The translations under genes and the position numbers were made by a program. Source: Anthropogastromicrobium aceti (lineage in GTDB: Bacteria > Bacillota > Clostridia > Lachnospirales > Lachnospiraceae). Taken from it: a stretch of 64,000 nt of DNA. Below are positions 49,249 through 59,500 of this stretch, piece by piece. The notes beneath the pieces are model-generated. The model was not told the DNA's origin and did no database searches. It saw only the letters and a program-made list of their open reading frames with translations. Location: NCBI RefSeq assembly GCF_025567095.1, contig NZ_JAOQJH010000004.1; one strand, written 5' to 3'. Positions within the stretch are counted from its first letter, which is position 1. The number at the start of each line of letters is the position of its first letter.

Positions 49249-50523
49249 GTGGTTAGAAAGGAAATGATCGCCATGTTATTGGCGGGCGGACAGGGAAGCC
49301 GTCTTGGAGTTTTGACTTCAGAAGTAGCGAAGCCAGCTGTATCCTTCGGCGGGAAATACAGCATTATTGACTTCCCATTAAGTAACTGCATTAATTCAGG
49401 GGTGGATACAGTAGGTGTGTTAACACAGTATCAGCCACTTCGTTTGAATACCCATATCGGCATAGGTATTCCGTGGGATCTCGACCGTAATTATGGCGGA
49501 GTGACAGTACTATCTCCATATGAAGCAAACGAGAACAGTGATTGGTATACTGGTACTGCAAATGCAATTTACCAGAACATTCGCTATATCGACAGCTTTA
49601 ATCCAGAGTATGTATTGATTTTAGGCGGTGATCACATTTATAAAATGGATTATCAAGTGATGCTTGATTATCATAAGGCAAACAATGCAGACGTTACGAT
49701 GGCTGCTATGCCTGTTCCGATTGAGGAGGCAAGCCGTTTTGGCGTGCTGATCACAGATGATACAGGCCGTATCACTGATTTCGAAGAGAAGCCTGCACAT
49801 CCAAGAAGCAATTTAGCTTCCATGGGTATTTACATATTTACATGGTCTGTGCTTCGTGAGGCATTGATCACAAATAAAGATATTCCAAACTGCGACTTTG
49901 GTATGCATGTCATTCCATATTGCCATAAGCGTGGTGACAGAGTATTCTGCTATGAATTTAATGGATATTGGAAGGATGTTGGAACACTTCATTCCTACTG
50001 GGAAGCAAATATGGAGCTGATTGATATCGTTCCTGTATTTAATCTGTATGAAGAGTTCTGGAAGATATATACTAAATCTGATAACCAGCCACCGCAGTAT
50101 ATTGCAGATACGGCACAGATTGAGCGCTGTATCATAGGTGATGGCTCTGAAATCTATGGAAGAGTACGAAACTGCGTTATTGGACCAGAAGTTATTGTTG
50201 AAGAAGGTGCAGAAGTTTATGATTCCATTTTGATGCAGGGTGCTGTAATCAAGAAGGGAACAAAGATTTACAAGTCAATCATCGCACAGGATGCAGTTGT
50301 TGGAGAAAATTGTACGATTGGTGTCGGTGAGTATGCAGACAGCCAGTATAATAAGAAGGTTTACTGCTGTGATCTTGTAACCGTTGCAGAAGGCTCCGAA
50401 ATTCCGGATGGCGTTACAATTGGAAAGAACGTAGCAATTGCCGGAAAGACCGCTATTGAAGATTATCCGGATGGAAATCTTGTAAGCGGCGGATACATTA
50501 TCAAGGGAGGCGAGGAAGAATGA
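49249..50523 (+). CDS. glgC: Glucose-1-phosphate adenylyltransferase, catalytic subunit
   Basis: The 424-residue enzyme has the nucleotide-binding start 'IAMLLAGGQGSRLGVLTSEVAKPAVSFGGKY', 'GTANAIYQNI', 'ILGGDHIYKMDY' and the sugar-phosphate region 'FEEKPAHPRSN', then a left-handed beta-helix. It makes ADP-glucose for glycogen. It uses GTG 49249, eight bases after AAAGGGG. It overlaps glgD by four bases (ATGA). Confidence 0.97.
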   Translation: MVRKEMIAMLLAGGQGSRLGVLTSEVAKPAVSFGGKYSIIDFPLSNCINSGVDTVGVLTQYQPLRLNTHIGIGIPWDLDRNYGGVTVLSPYEANENSDWYTGTANAIYQNIRYIDSFNPEYVLILGGDHIYKMDYQVMLDYHKANNADVTMAAMPVPIEEASRFGVLITDDTGRITDFEEKPAHPRSNLASMGIYIFTWSVLREALITNKDIPNCDFGMHVIPYCHKRGDRVFCYEFNGYWKDVGTLHSYWEANMELIDIVPVFNLYEEFWKIYTKSDNQPPQYIADTAQIERCIIGDGSEIYGRVRNCVIGPEVIVEEGAEVYDSILMQGAVIKKGTKIYKSIIAQDAVVGENCTIGVGEYADSQYNKKVYCCDLVTVAEGSEIPDGVTIGKNVAIAGKTAIEDYPDGNLVSGGYIIKGGEEE

Positions 50524-51641
50524 AAGCGATTGGTATAATTTTAGCCGGTGGAAACAACAAGAGAATGAAGGAGCTGTCATATAACCGTGCGATCGCTGCT
50601 ATGCCAATGGTAGGAACCTATCGCAGCATTGATTTCGCGCTGAGCAACATGTCAAACTCCCGTATTCAGAAAGTAGCAGTTTTAACACAGTATAACACCG
50701 TATCCTTGAATGAGCATTTAAACTCTTCAAAGTGGTGGGATTTTGGAAGAAAGCAGGGCGGTTTATATGTATTCACCCCTACTATAACCGCTGAAAATAG
50801 TAACTGGTATCGGGGTACAGCCGATGCCCTGTATCAGAACCTGCATTTCCTCAAAGGAAGCCATGAACCATACGTGGTTCTGGCTTCTGGCGATGGAATT
50901 TATAAGCTGGATTATAATAAGATTCTGGAGTACCACATTCAGAAGCGTGCTGATATTACTGTTGTCTGCAAGGAAATGCCAGAGGGAGAGGATTTAAGCC
51001 GCTTTGGACAAGTGAAGGCAGATGATGATGGAAGAATCCGAGGCTACGAGGAAAAGCCAATGATTGAGACTTCCAGAAATGTTTCATGTGGTATCTATGT
51101 AATCAGAAGACGTCTTTTGATTGAGTTAATTGAGCGTGCAGCAGAGGAAGATAGATATGATCTGGTCAAGGATATTCTGATCCGTTATAAGGATATCAAG
51201 AGAATTTATGCATACCAGCTTGAAACATATTGGAACAACATCTCCTCAGTTGAGGCTTACTACAGAACAAATATGGATTTCTTAAAGAGAGATGTCCGCA
51301 GTTATTTCTTCAAGGAAGGCAACAGTGTATTCACAAAGGTAGATGATCTGCCGCCGGCAAAATATAATCCGGGTGCTAATATTTCAAACAGCCTGATCGC
51401 ATGTGGAAGTATTGTAAACGGTACAGTTGAAAACTCTGTTGTATTCAAGAAGGCATATATTGGAAACAATTGTGTTATCAAAAATTCTATTATCATGAAC
51501 GATGTTTATATCGGAGACAATGCAGTCATTGAAAACTGCATCGTAGAGAGCAGAGGAACCATCGAAGCAAATGCATGCTATAAGTCAGAGCCAGGTGATA
51601 TTCGCATCGTTGTAGAGAAGAAAGACCGCTTCATCATTTGA
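50520..51641 (+). CDS. glgD: Glucose-1-phosphate adenylyltransferase, GlgD subunit
   Basis: The 373-residue paralogue of GlgC begins 'MKAIGIILAGGNNKRMKELS', with 'NN' and 'K' where GlgC has the catalytic-loop 'QGSRL', and ends in a beta-helix ('NSLIACGSIVNGTVENSVV'). In Firmicutes GlgD is known to be poorly active or inactive alone and to stimulate GlgC in the heteromer. The start overlaps the glgC stop, so synthesis is coupled. No glgA/glgB lies in the window. Confidence 0.95.
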   Translation: MKAIGIILAGGNNKRMKELSYNRAIAAMPMVGTYRSIDFALSNMSNSRIQKVAVLTQYNTVSLNEHLNSSKWWDFGRKQGGLYVFTPTITAENSNWYRGTADALYQNLHFLKGSHEPYVVLASGDGIYKLDYNKILEYHIQKRADITVVCKEMPEGEDLSRFGQVKADDDGRIRGYEEKPMIETSRNVSCGIYVIRRRLLIELIERAAEEDRYDLVKDILIRYKDIKRIYAYQLETYWNNISSVEAYYRTNMDFLKRDVRSYFFKEGNSVFTKVDDLPPAKYNPGANISNSLIACGSIVNGTVENSVVFKKAYIGNNCVIKNSIIMNDVYIGDNAVIENCIVESRGTIEANACYKSEPGDIRIVVEKKDRFII

Positions 51642-51648
51642 TAATACC

Positions 51649-51711
51649 AGGGGATCAAAGTCACAAGCGAATCATGCTTGCATGAGAAAGCTTGTGACCT
51701 TGATCCCTGCC
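51649..51711 (+). repeat. Long palindromic element after glgD
   Basis: GGGATCAAAGTCACAAGC pairs with GCTTGTGACCTTGATCCC with one mismatch; the centre holds CATGCTTGCATG. No T-run follows, so it is not a plain terminator. Part is shared with 44920-44940. Confidence 0.7.
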
Positions 51712-51823
51712 AAAAACATGAGGATGAAGCGAAGCGAATCCGAATGTATATCTATATTATTATAAAAGAAGAATAAAAATTAGCTGCACAAAGGCGTGCA
51801 GAGGACGGAAAGGCAATACTGGG

Positions 51824-52087
51824 ATGGAAATTACAGATGTGAGAGTGCGCAAAGTTGCACTGGATGGTAAGATGAGAGCAATCGTCTCTATTACGCTGGA
51901 CAATGAATTTGTGGTTCACGATATCAAGGTGATCGAAGGAGAAAAGGGAGTATTTGTTGCGATGCCAAGCCGTAAATCGGCGACAGGAGAATACCGAGAT
52001 ATCGCACATCCCATTAACTCAGAGACAAGAGATTATGTGCAGAAGATTATTCTCGAGAAATACGAGGAGGCTTTGCAGGAAGCATAA
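51824..52087 (+). CDS. spoVG: SpoVG-family RNA/DNA-binding regulator
   Basis: The 87-residue protein 'MEITDVRVRKVALDGKMRAIVSITLD...VVHDIKVIEG...FVAMPSRKS...YRDIAHPIN' is a clear SpoVG. The family binds nucleic acid and affects sporulation, capsule and wall gene expression. The presence of spoVG does not by itself prove sporulation. AAAGG lies ahead of ATG 51824. It is monocistronic with a terminator behind. Confidence 0.96.
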   Translation: MEITDVRVRKVALDGKMRAIVSITLDNEFVVHDIKVIEGEKGVFVAMPSRKSATGEYRDIAHPINSETRDYVQKIILEKYEEALQEA

Positions 52088-52134
52088 ACTTTGATTTCAT
52101 AACAATTCGACAAAGATATATGAATACTTATAAA

Positions 52135-52167
52135 AGAAAGACTGCCTTCGGGCAGTCTTTCTTTCTC
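52135..52167 (+). terminator. spoVG terminator
   Basis: AAAGACTGCC, UUCG-type loop TTCG, GGCAGTCTTT (52137-52160), then CTTTCTCT. Confidence 0.88.
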
Positions 52168-52196
52168 TTGCAATTGTCGTCTTCATTCGGTATAAT
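52168..52196 (+). promoter_or_regulatory. Promoter of the GBS-Bsp-like repeat protein operon
   Basis: TTGCAA (52168-52173), 17 bases, TATAAT (52191-52196), directly behind the spoVG terminator. Confidence 0.75.
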
Positions 52197-52250
52197 GTGG
52201 CTGAGGGAAAATGTAACGTAATTATTTTTGGAAAGGCGAGGTTTTAAAGT

Positions 52251-54266
52251 ATGAAAAGGAGAAAAACAGCAGCGGGACTATTGGCGGCATCACTGCTAGT
52301 AGGAGCAGCGCCGGTGGTGACAAATGCGGCGCCAGTGAGAATTGTATCAACAAGCATAACAGAACAGTCTTCGTTAGGCTATCGTGTAAATGTAACATTT
52401 TCGGCAGATGCAGGTGTGAGCCGTGTTATGATGCCGACATGGACAGAGGCAAACGGACAGGATGACATTGTGTGGCATCAGGCAAGTGTTAGTGGTAATA
52501 CTGCATCATTCTATGTTCCAGTCAGTGCCCATAAAGGAGAAAGCGGTGCATATATTACGCATATTTATGTATACGACAGACAGGGACAGTTTGCGCTAAA
52601 GGGCGAAAATGTAACAGTTCCGGCATCGACATCTGCGTCATCAAGCCTTTCAATCGGTGACGTTTCTATTACGGAACTTAGCGCATCGGGCTACCGAGTT
52701 ACGGCAAAAATAAATGCACCGTCAGGAGTAAGCAAAGTATTGATGCCAACATGGACAAATGCAAATGGACAGGATGATCTAGTGTGGCATCAGGCAAGCG
52801 TAAGCGGTGATACAGCTACATTTTACGTGCCATCAAGTGCCCATAAGGGAGAGAGCGGAGCATACACGACTCATATTTACCTGTATGATAAAGCAGGAAA
52901 ATTAGCACCATTAAAGGGTGTAAATGTAACAGTGCCATCAGCAGCCGTAACACCGCCGACACCGTCATCAAGCCTTTCAATTGGTGACGCTTCTATTACG
53001 GAACTTAGTGCATCGGGCTACCGGGTTACGGCAAAAATAAATGCACCGTCAGGAGTAAGCAAAGTATTGATGCCAACATGGACAAACGCAAATGGACAGG
53101 ATGATCTAGTGTGGCATCAGGCAAGCGTAAGCGGTGATACAGCTACATTTTACGTGCCATCAAGTGCCCATAAGGGAGAGAGCGGAGCATACACGACTCA
53201 TATTTACCTGTATGATAAAGCAGGAAAATTAGCACCATTAAAGGGTGTAAATGTAACAGTGCCATCAGCAGCCGTAACACCGCCGACACCGTCATCAAGC
53301 CTTTCAATCGGTGATGTTTATGTTACAGAGCTTAGTGCATCAGGCTACCGAGTTACGGCAAAAATAAATGCACCGTCAGGAGTAAGCAAAGTATTGATGC
53401 CAACATGGACAAATGCAAATGGACAGGATGATCTAGTGTGGCATCAGGCAAGCATAAGCGGTGATACAGCTACATTTTACGTGCCATCGAGTGCCCATAA
53501 GGGAGAGAGCGGAGCATATACGACTCATATTTACCTGTATGATAAAGCAGGAAAATTAGCACCATTAAAGGGTGTCAATGTAACAGTGCCATCAGCAGTA
53601 GTGACACCGCCGACACCGTCATCAAGCTTTTCAATCGGTGATGTTTCTGTTACAGAGCTTAGTGCATCAGGCTACCGAGTTACGGCAAAAATAAATGCAC
53701 CGTCAGGAGTAAGCAAAGTATTGATGCCAACATGGACAAACGCAAATGGACAGGATGATCTAGTGTGGCATCAGGCAAGTGTAAGCGGCGATACAGCTAC
53801 ATTTTATGTGTCATCAAGTGCCCATAAGGGAGAGAGCGGAGCATACACGACTCATATTTACCTATATGATAAAGCAGGAAAATTAGCACCATTAAAGGGG
53901 GTCAATGTAACTGTTCCATCAGGTGCAAATCCTGGAGGCAGTTCAGGAAATAATAATGGCAGCGGTACAGGTGTGCTGTCGATGGCGATTCCATATGTAA
54001 CAGAATTATCATCAAATGGTTTCCGTGTTACGATTCAATTTAATGCACCTGCAGGCTATAAAAAGGTTTCAACTGCAGTGTGGACAGCAGCAAATGGACA
54101 GGATGATCTGGTATGGCATAACATGACCGTATCTGGAAACACAGCGACATGCTATGTTCCAGTAAGTGAGCATAAAAACGAGCACGGTTCATACATTGTG
54201 AATGCGTATGTATTTGAGACTGATACAAAATATGTACTTCAGGGAATGACCGTTCCAGTGCCGTAA
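52251..54266 (+). CDS. Secreted protein with six GBS-Bsp-like repeats
   Basis: The 671-residue protein has a signal peptide ('MKRRKTAAGLLAASLLVGAA' ending near 'TNAA') and six beta-sandwich repeats of about 95-109 residues, each with 'VSKVLMPTWTNANGQDDLVW', 'HQASVSGDTATFYV' and 'HIYLYDKAGKLAPLKG' motifs. This is the GBS Bsp-like repeat (PF08481 type) known from streptococcal Bsp and many cell-wall hydrolases. Repeats 2-5 are nearly identical; 1 and 6 diverge. It has no catalytic domain and no LPxTG motif, so it may bind the wall or partner with the deacetylase-like protein encoded 21 bp downstream. Confidence 0.88.
   Translation: MKRRKTAAGLLAASLLVGAAPVVTNAAPVRIVSTSITEQSSLGYRVNVTFSADAGVSRVMMPTWTEANGQDDIVWHQASVSGNTASFYVPVSAHKGESGAYITHIYVYDRQGQFALKGENVTVPASTSASSSLSIGDVSITELSASGYRVTAKINAPSGVSKVLMPTWTNANGQDDLVWHQASVSGDTATFYVPSSAHKGESGAYTTHIYLYDKAGKLAPLKGVNVTVPSAAVTPPTPSSSLSIGDASITELSASGYRVTAKINAPSGVSKVLMPTWTNANGQDDLVWHQASVSGDTATFYVPSSAHKGESGAYTTHIYLYDKAGKLAPLKGVNVTVPSAAVTPPTPSSSLSIGDVYVTELSASGYRVTAKINAPSGVSKVLMPTWTNANGQDDLVWHQASISGDTATFYVPSSAHKGESGAYTTHIYLYDKAGKLAPLKGVNVTVPSAVVTPPTPSSSFSIGDVSVTELSASGYRVTAKINAPSGVSKVLMPTWTNANGQDDLVWHQASVSGDTATFYVSSSAHKGESGAYTTHIYLYDKAGKLAPLKGVNVTVPSGANPGGSSGNNNGSGTGVLSMAIPYVTELSSNGFRVTIQFNAPAGYKKVSTAVWTAANGQDDLVWHNMTVSGNTATCYVPVSEHKNEHGSYIVNAYVFETDTKYVLQGMTVPVP
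52641..53930 (+). repeat. Four near-identical 327-bp tandem repeats
   Basis: The start TCAAGC recurs at 52641, 52968, 53295 and 53622, giving an exact 327-bp (109-codon) period with only scattered differences. The fourth unit is slightly short, losing the Val-Thr-Pro-Pro-Thr-Pro linker. It lies inside the GBS-Bsp-like gene. Confidence 0.9.
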
Positions 54267-54287
54267 ACAAAGAAAATGGAGGAACAA

Positions 54288-55856
54288 ATGGCAAAGAAAA
54301 GACGCAGCTGGGAAGACTATCAGAAAAAGAAAATAAAAAGAGGCCAATCAGGTGCGCCTATTGTCATACTTTTGGTGCTGCTTGTAATTGCATGTGCAGG
54401 TCTTGGTGTAGTGGCATGGGTATGCCTGCGCCCAGTGACGCTTCCACATGTGCAGCCAGATCAGGCATCATCGACGAAAGCACCTGTGGAATACGAAACA
54501 TGGAAGGCAACAGAGGCGGCTGCGGATGGTGCTCTTGTACAAAGCAGTGATCCAGTCGTACAGGCTGCTAATTTAAAGGCAATGCAGTACGATTATGACG
54601 GTGCAATTGCACAGATTCAGTCAATACCTGGCTATGCAGATAATGAAACATATGTTAGCTGCATTCAAAGCTATGAGAGTTTGAAATCACAGGCTGTACA
54701 GTGGACAGATTATGATAAGATTACACATATCTTTTTCCATAGTCTTATTGTTGACAGTGAGCTTGCATTTGAAAGCTATAAGAGCAGTGATTATGATCAG
54801 GTAATGACAACCATCGAAGAATTTAAAGATATAATGCAGTCTATGTATGACAAGGGTTATGTTTTGATAAGCCTTCATAAGATTGCAAAGATGGAAACGC
54901 AGCCAGACGGCACCGTGCAGATGGTGCAGCAGCCAATTTATCTTCCGAGAGGAAAAAAGCCATTTGTACTTTCCGAAGACGATGTATGTTATTATGAGTA
55001 TATGACAGGAACTGGATTTGCGACAAAGCTCTGTCTTGATGAAAACGGTAAGGTTGTAAATGAGTATGTTGAGCGTGATGGAAGCGTATCATATGGTTCT
55101 TATGACGTTTTGACTGTTTTAGAGGATTTTATTGAAACACATCCTGACTTTTCTTATCAGGGTTCAAAGGGTATTCTGGCATTTACGGGATATGATGGTA
55201 TTTTAGGCTATCGCACAAGTGATTTCTGGTACAATGAAAATTGTGACTATTACGTTTCTACACCTGCAAACGATAAAGAAAAGCGCGAAGATCATACGTC
55301 ACCAAATGAAAATATTGAGCAGGACAAGCAGACAGCACGAGAAGTTGCACAGGCAATTCGCGATCTGGGCTGGGAGCTTGCCAGCCACAGCTGGGGTCAT
55401 CTGAATATGACAAGTACAAGCTATGAACATCTTGTATGGGACACAGATATGTGGGAGCGCGAAGTAGAATCTATAATCGGAGATACAGATATTATTTTAT
55501 ATCCGTTAGGAGCAGATGTAGGAGACTGGAGACCATCACAGTATACATTTGAAAATGAAAAATTCAAAAAGCTCTGGGATGTAGGCTTTAGATATTTCTG
55601 CAACGTAGACAGTACTCAGTACTGGCTGCAGTATGGCTCAAATTACATGCGTCAGGGCCGTCGCAACATGGATGGTCAGATGATGTTTAAGCAGATGGTT
55701 TATCCAGAGAAGGTACTCACAAGTGATCTGTTTGACGTATATGATGTCTTTGACAGACGCAGACCGCTTCCTGTAAATGGTATCACAGTGCCAGAAGATT
55801 TTGATCTGCAGGCACTTGCCGATTCGCTTGGAATGAGTGACCGTATAATAAATTGA
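54288..55856 (+). CDS. Membrane-anchored polysaccharide deacetylase-like protein
   Basis: ATG 54288 has GGAGG five bases upstream; ATG 54276 precedes that site. The 522-residue protein has a basic N-terminus, one membrane helix (about 22-46) and a large extracellular part. The NodB-like core shows an Asp pair in 'FVLSEDDVCYYEYM' and the metal His pair in 'ELASHSWGHLNM', separated by a long insertion. The family removes acetyl or related groups from wall glycans. The same arrangement is widespread in Lachnospiraceae. The pairing with the upstream repeat protein suggests cell-wall modification. Confidence 0.82.
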   Translation: MAKKRRSWEDYQKKKIKRGQSGAPIVILLVLLVIACAGLGVVAWVCLRPVTLPHVQPDQASSTKAPVEYETWKATEAAADGALVQSSDPVVQAANLKAMQYDYDGAIAQIQSIPGYADNETYVSCIQSYESLKSQAVQWTDYDKITHIFFHSLIVDSELAFESYKSSDYDQVMTTIEEFKDIMQSMYDKGYVLISLHKIAKMETQPDGTVQMVQQPIYLPRGKKPFVLSEDDVCYYEYMTGTGFATKLCLDENGKVVNEYVERDGSVSYGSYDVLTVLEDFIETHPDFSYQGSKGILAFTGYDGILGYRTSDFWYNENCDYYVSTPANDKEKREDHTSPNENIEQDKQTAREVAQAIRDLGWELASHSWGHLNMTSTSYEHLVWDTDMWEREVESIIGDTDIILYPLGADVGDWRPSQYTFENEKFKKLWDVGFRYFCNVDSTQYWLQYGSNYMRQGRRNMDGQMMFKQMVYPEKVLTSDLFDVYDVFDRRRPLPVNGITVPEDFDLQALADSLGMSDRIIN

Positions 55857-55872
55857 ACTAACATGAGCGCCA

Positions 55873-55928
55873 TCGGGGACAGGGACGCCGCGGCAATTGC
55901 TTTTTTAATGCCACCGTCCCTGTCCCCA
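55873..55928 (+). repeat. GC-rich palindrome ahead of pth
   Basis: GGGGACAGGGACG (55875-55887) pairs with CGTCCCTGTCCCC (55915-55927), enclosing CGCGGCAATT / AATGCCACCG imperfect pairing and a T-run. It looks like a dispersed palindromic repeat; it is much more GC-rich than its surroundings. Confidence 0.7.
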
Positions 55929-55949
55929 GTGGCAGAAGGAGGAAAAAAC

Positions 55950-56522
55950 ATGTATATCATAGCAGGTCTGGGCAACCCAACCGCACAGTATAGAGGAACA
56001 AGACATAACGTTGGCTTTGAGGTTATTGATTACCTTGCTGACAAATACAATATTGATGTAACAACAAAAAAATTTAAGGGCTTAATTGGAACAGGCGCGA
56101 TTGAGGGACAAAAGGTTGTTCTAGTAAAGCCTCAGACCTTCATGAATTTAAGCGGAGAGTGTATTCAGGAGGTCATGAATTACTACAAAACAGATATCTC
56201 TGATTTAATTGTAGTATATGATGATATTAACCTAGAGCCAGGACAGCTTCGCGTGCGTGGTAAAGGAAGTGCAGGCGGTCATAATGGTATGAAAAATATC
56301 ATTCTGCATTGCAATTCACAGGATTTTCCAAGAGTGCGTGTCGGAATCGGAGCAAAGCCGCCAAAGATGGATTTAGCAGACTTTGTACTCAGCCATTTCC
56401 AGGGCGAAGAAAAAAAGGCAATGGAAGACGGCTACAAAGAAGCAGCAGATGCAGTATGCTCCTTAATGAACAACGGACTAGAGGCAACCATGAATCATTA
56501 TAACCAGAAGAAAACAAAATAA
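55950..56522 (+). CDS. pth: Peptidyl-tRNA hydrolase
   Basis: ATG 55950 follows AGAAGGAGG. The 190-residue enzyme has 'MYIIAGLGNPTAQYRGTRHNVGFEVID' with the catalytic His, 'KPQTFMNLSGE', 'VVYDDINLEPGQLRVRGKGSAGGHNGMKNI' and 'RVGIGAKPP'. It releases peptides from stalled peptidyl-tRNA. It lies directly upstream of mfd, the conserved Firmicute order pth-mfd. Confidence 0.97.
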   Translation: MYIIAGLGNPTAQYRGTRHNVGFEVIDYLADKYNIDVTTKKFKGLIGTGAIEGQKVVLVKPQTFMNLSGECIQEVMNYYKTDISDLIVVYDDINLEPGQLRVRGKGSAGGHNGMKNIILHCNSQDFPRVRVGIGAKPPKMDLADFVLSHFQGEEKKAMEDGYKEAADAVCSLMNNGLEATMNHYNQKKTK

Positions 56523-56540
56523 TGATAAGGAGGGTCAATT

Positions 56541-59500
56541 GTGGGTATTTTTGCAAATCCGCTGACGGACCTGCTGGAATATGAAGACTTTTCAAGAGAT
56601 TTTTTGAAGGGAACAGATCCAGTGGGCATGACAGGCTGTATTGACTCCGAGAAGGTGCATTTTATGAGCACCTTTCTTGGAGAGAAAAAAGTGCAGCTTG
56701 TTGTGACGTACAATGAACAGCGGGCAAGGGAAATTGAAGAAGATTATAAATTATTTTGCAGTCAGGTCTATGTGATTCCACCGCGTGACCTGATCTTTTT
56801 TAGCGCAGATCTGCAGGGAAATGCCATCATTGCAGAGCGCATGAAGGCATTTGCAGCACTTTATCAAAACGAGGCGAAGGTTATCATCACGACAATGGAT
56901 GCGCTCATGAGCGCGGCAGTGCCGTTTGAACAGCTGATGAGTCATGTGATAAAGCTAAAAGAAGGTGATGAGCTTGATCTTGAAAAGCTAAAGCATGACC
57001 TGACTGTGATGGGATATGAGCGTGTAGGACGTGTGGAGGAGCCAGGACAGTTTACTGTTCATGGAGGTATTGCTGATGTATATCCATTGACAATGGAGGT
57101 TCCGGTTAGAATCGAGCTTTGGGGAGATGAAATAGATACGATTCGCTGCTTTGAACCGCAGAGCCAGCGCTCAATGGATCAGATCGAGTGCGTATCTGTT
57201 TTTCCAGCGGCAGAGGTGATCGCAGATGATACGGCAAGACGGCGTGCTGTGGGAATGATTCAAAATGAGCTTGAGAGCCAGTTAGCTGTCTTTAAAAAAG
57301 TAAAGGAGCCAGACAAGGCGAAGCGTCTTCGTGAGGAGACAAACCGCATATTAGAGGCACTTGGCGAAGATGTTGTATTAGAGGCACCAGACAGCTATAT
57401 AAGCTATTTTTATCCGCGCACTGTTCAACTTTCTGAATATTTTGATGAGAAGAACACGTTAGTTTTCCTTGATGAGCCGATGCGTCTTAAAGAGCGCGGT
57501 GATGGTGTGCAGGCTGAGTTTGAGGAAAGCATGAAAAATCGTCTGGAGCAGGGCTTTCTTTTGCCAGGTCAGACAGCGCTTTTAACACCGGCAAAACATG
57601 TGCTTGCTGCTTTTGAGCGCGGTCAGGTTGCAGCACTGTCTTCACTTGACAGCCGCCTGGCTGACTTTACTGTGGTAAACAGCTACGCAGTAAATGTTCA
57701 GAACATGAACACATACCGTGAAGGCTTTGAACTTTTAATTAAGGATTTGACACACTGGAAGAAGGAAAAGTACCGCGTTGTCCTTTTGTGTCCGTCAAGA
57801 ACTCGCGCAAACCGCATTGTCAATCAGCTTATAGAGTATGATCTTTTGGCATATTACAGCGAGGACGAGGATAAAAAGATAAATCCAGGTGAGATCATGG
57901 TCACTTACGGAAACCTTCACCGTGGCTTTTTATATCCGATGCTAAAATTTGCTGTTATCACAGAGAGCGATATCTTTGGCGTTAAGAAAAAGAAAAAAGA
58001 AAAAAAGAGCCACTATCAGGGTCAGCGAATAAGTGATTTTGCGCAGCTAAAGCCTGGTGATTATGTGGTGCATGAAAATTATGGACTGGGAATTTATCGC
58101 GGAACAGAGCGACAGATTGTGGATAAGGTAACAAAAGATTATATTAAGATAGAATATGGTGATGGCGGAAAGCTGTATTTTCCTGTCACACAGCTTCATA
58201 TGATACAAAAGTATGCTGATTCAGAGTCTAAGCAGCCAAAGCTTAACAAATTGAACGGCCAGGAGTGGACAAAAACAAAAAGCCGTGTTCAAAAAGCAGT
58301 CAACAACATTGCAAAGGAGCTTGTGGAGCTTTATGCAGTGCGCCAGAGTGGTCACGGTTATCAGTATGGAACAGACACTGTATGGCAGAAAGAATTTGAA
58401 GAGCTTGTACCATTTGATGAGACGGCAGACCAGCTTGCAGCAATTGATGCGACAAAAGCTGATATGGAAAGCACGAAAATCATGGACCGCTTAGTGTGCG
58501 GTGATGTAGGCTACGGAAAAACAGAGATTGCCATCAGAGCTGCCTTTAAGGCTGTGCAGGACAGTAAGCAGGTCGTATTTCTTGTGCCGACAACTATTCT
58601 TGCTCAACAGCATTACAATACATTTGTTGAGCGAATGAAGGACTATCCAATTCGAATTGAGCTTTTATCACGCTTTCGCACGTCAGCGCAGATCAAGGCA
58701 TCACTTGAGCGCTTAAAAAAGGGTCTTGCCGATATTGTAATAGGAACACATCGTGTGCTGTCAAAGGATGTTGTATTTAAAGATCTAGGCCTTTTGATTA
58801 TTGATGAGGAACAGCGCTTTGGTGTCACACACAAGGAAAAGATTAAGCAGCTTAAAAAAGACGTTGACGTGCTGACACTAACGGCAACACCGATTCCGAG
58901 AACACTTCATATGAGTATGATAGGCGTGCGCGATATGAGTGTGTTGGAGGAAGCACCGTATGAGAGAAGACCGATTCAGACATATGTAATGGAAATGAAT
59001 TGGGAAATGGTTCGCGAAGCAATAAACAGAGAGCTTGCCAGAGACGGACAGGTTTATTATGTGTATAATCGTGTCAAGGATATTGATCAGATTACGGCAC
59101 AGATAGCAAAGCTTGTGCCAGATGCAAATGTTGCCTTTGCACATGGTCAAATGTCAGAGCGTCAGCTAGAACAAATCATGATGGACTTTGTTAACGGTGA
59201 TATAGACGTGCTTGTTTCCACAACTATTATAGAGACAGGCTTAAACATTCCAAACGTAAATACTATTATCATCCACGATTCCGACCGCTACGGACTTGCA
59301 CAGCTGTATCAGTTAAGAGGACGTGTAGGCCGTTCAAACCGCACTGCCTATGCTTTTATCATGTATCAGCGAAACAAGATTTTAAAAGAAGAGGCTGAAA
59401 AGCGTCTTCAGGCAATTCGTGAGTATACAGATCTTGGCTCTGGTATTAAGATAGCCATGCGTGATCTGGAAATTCGAGGCGCTGGAAATCTGCTTGGCAG

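Noticed and set aside
52641..53930. Regularly spaced repeats that might suggest a repeat array such as CRISPR
   Set aside because: The unit is 327 bp, continuous and in frame with a protein; there are no short repeats with unique spacers. No CRISPR array was seen in the window.
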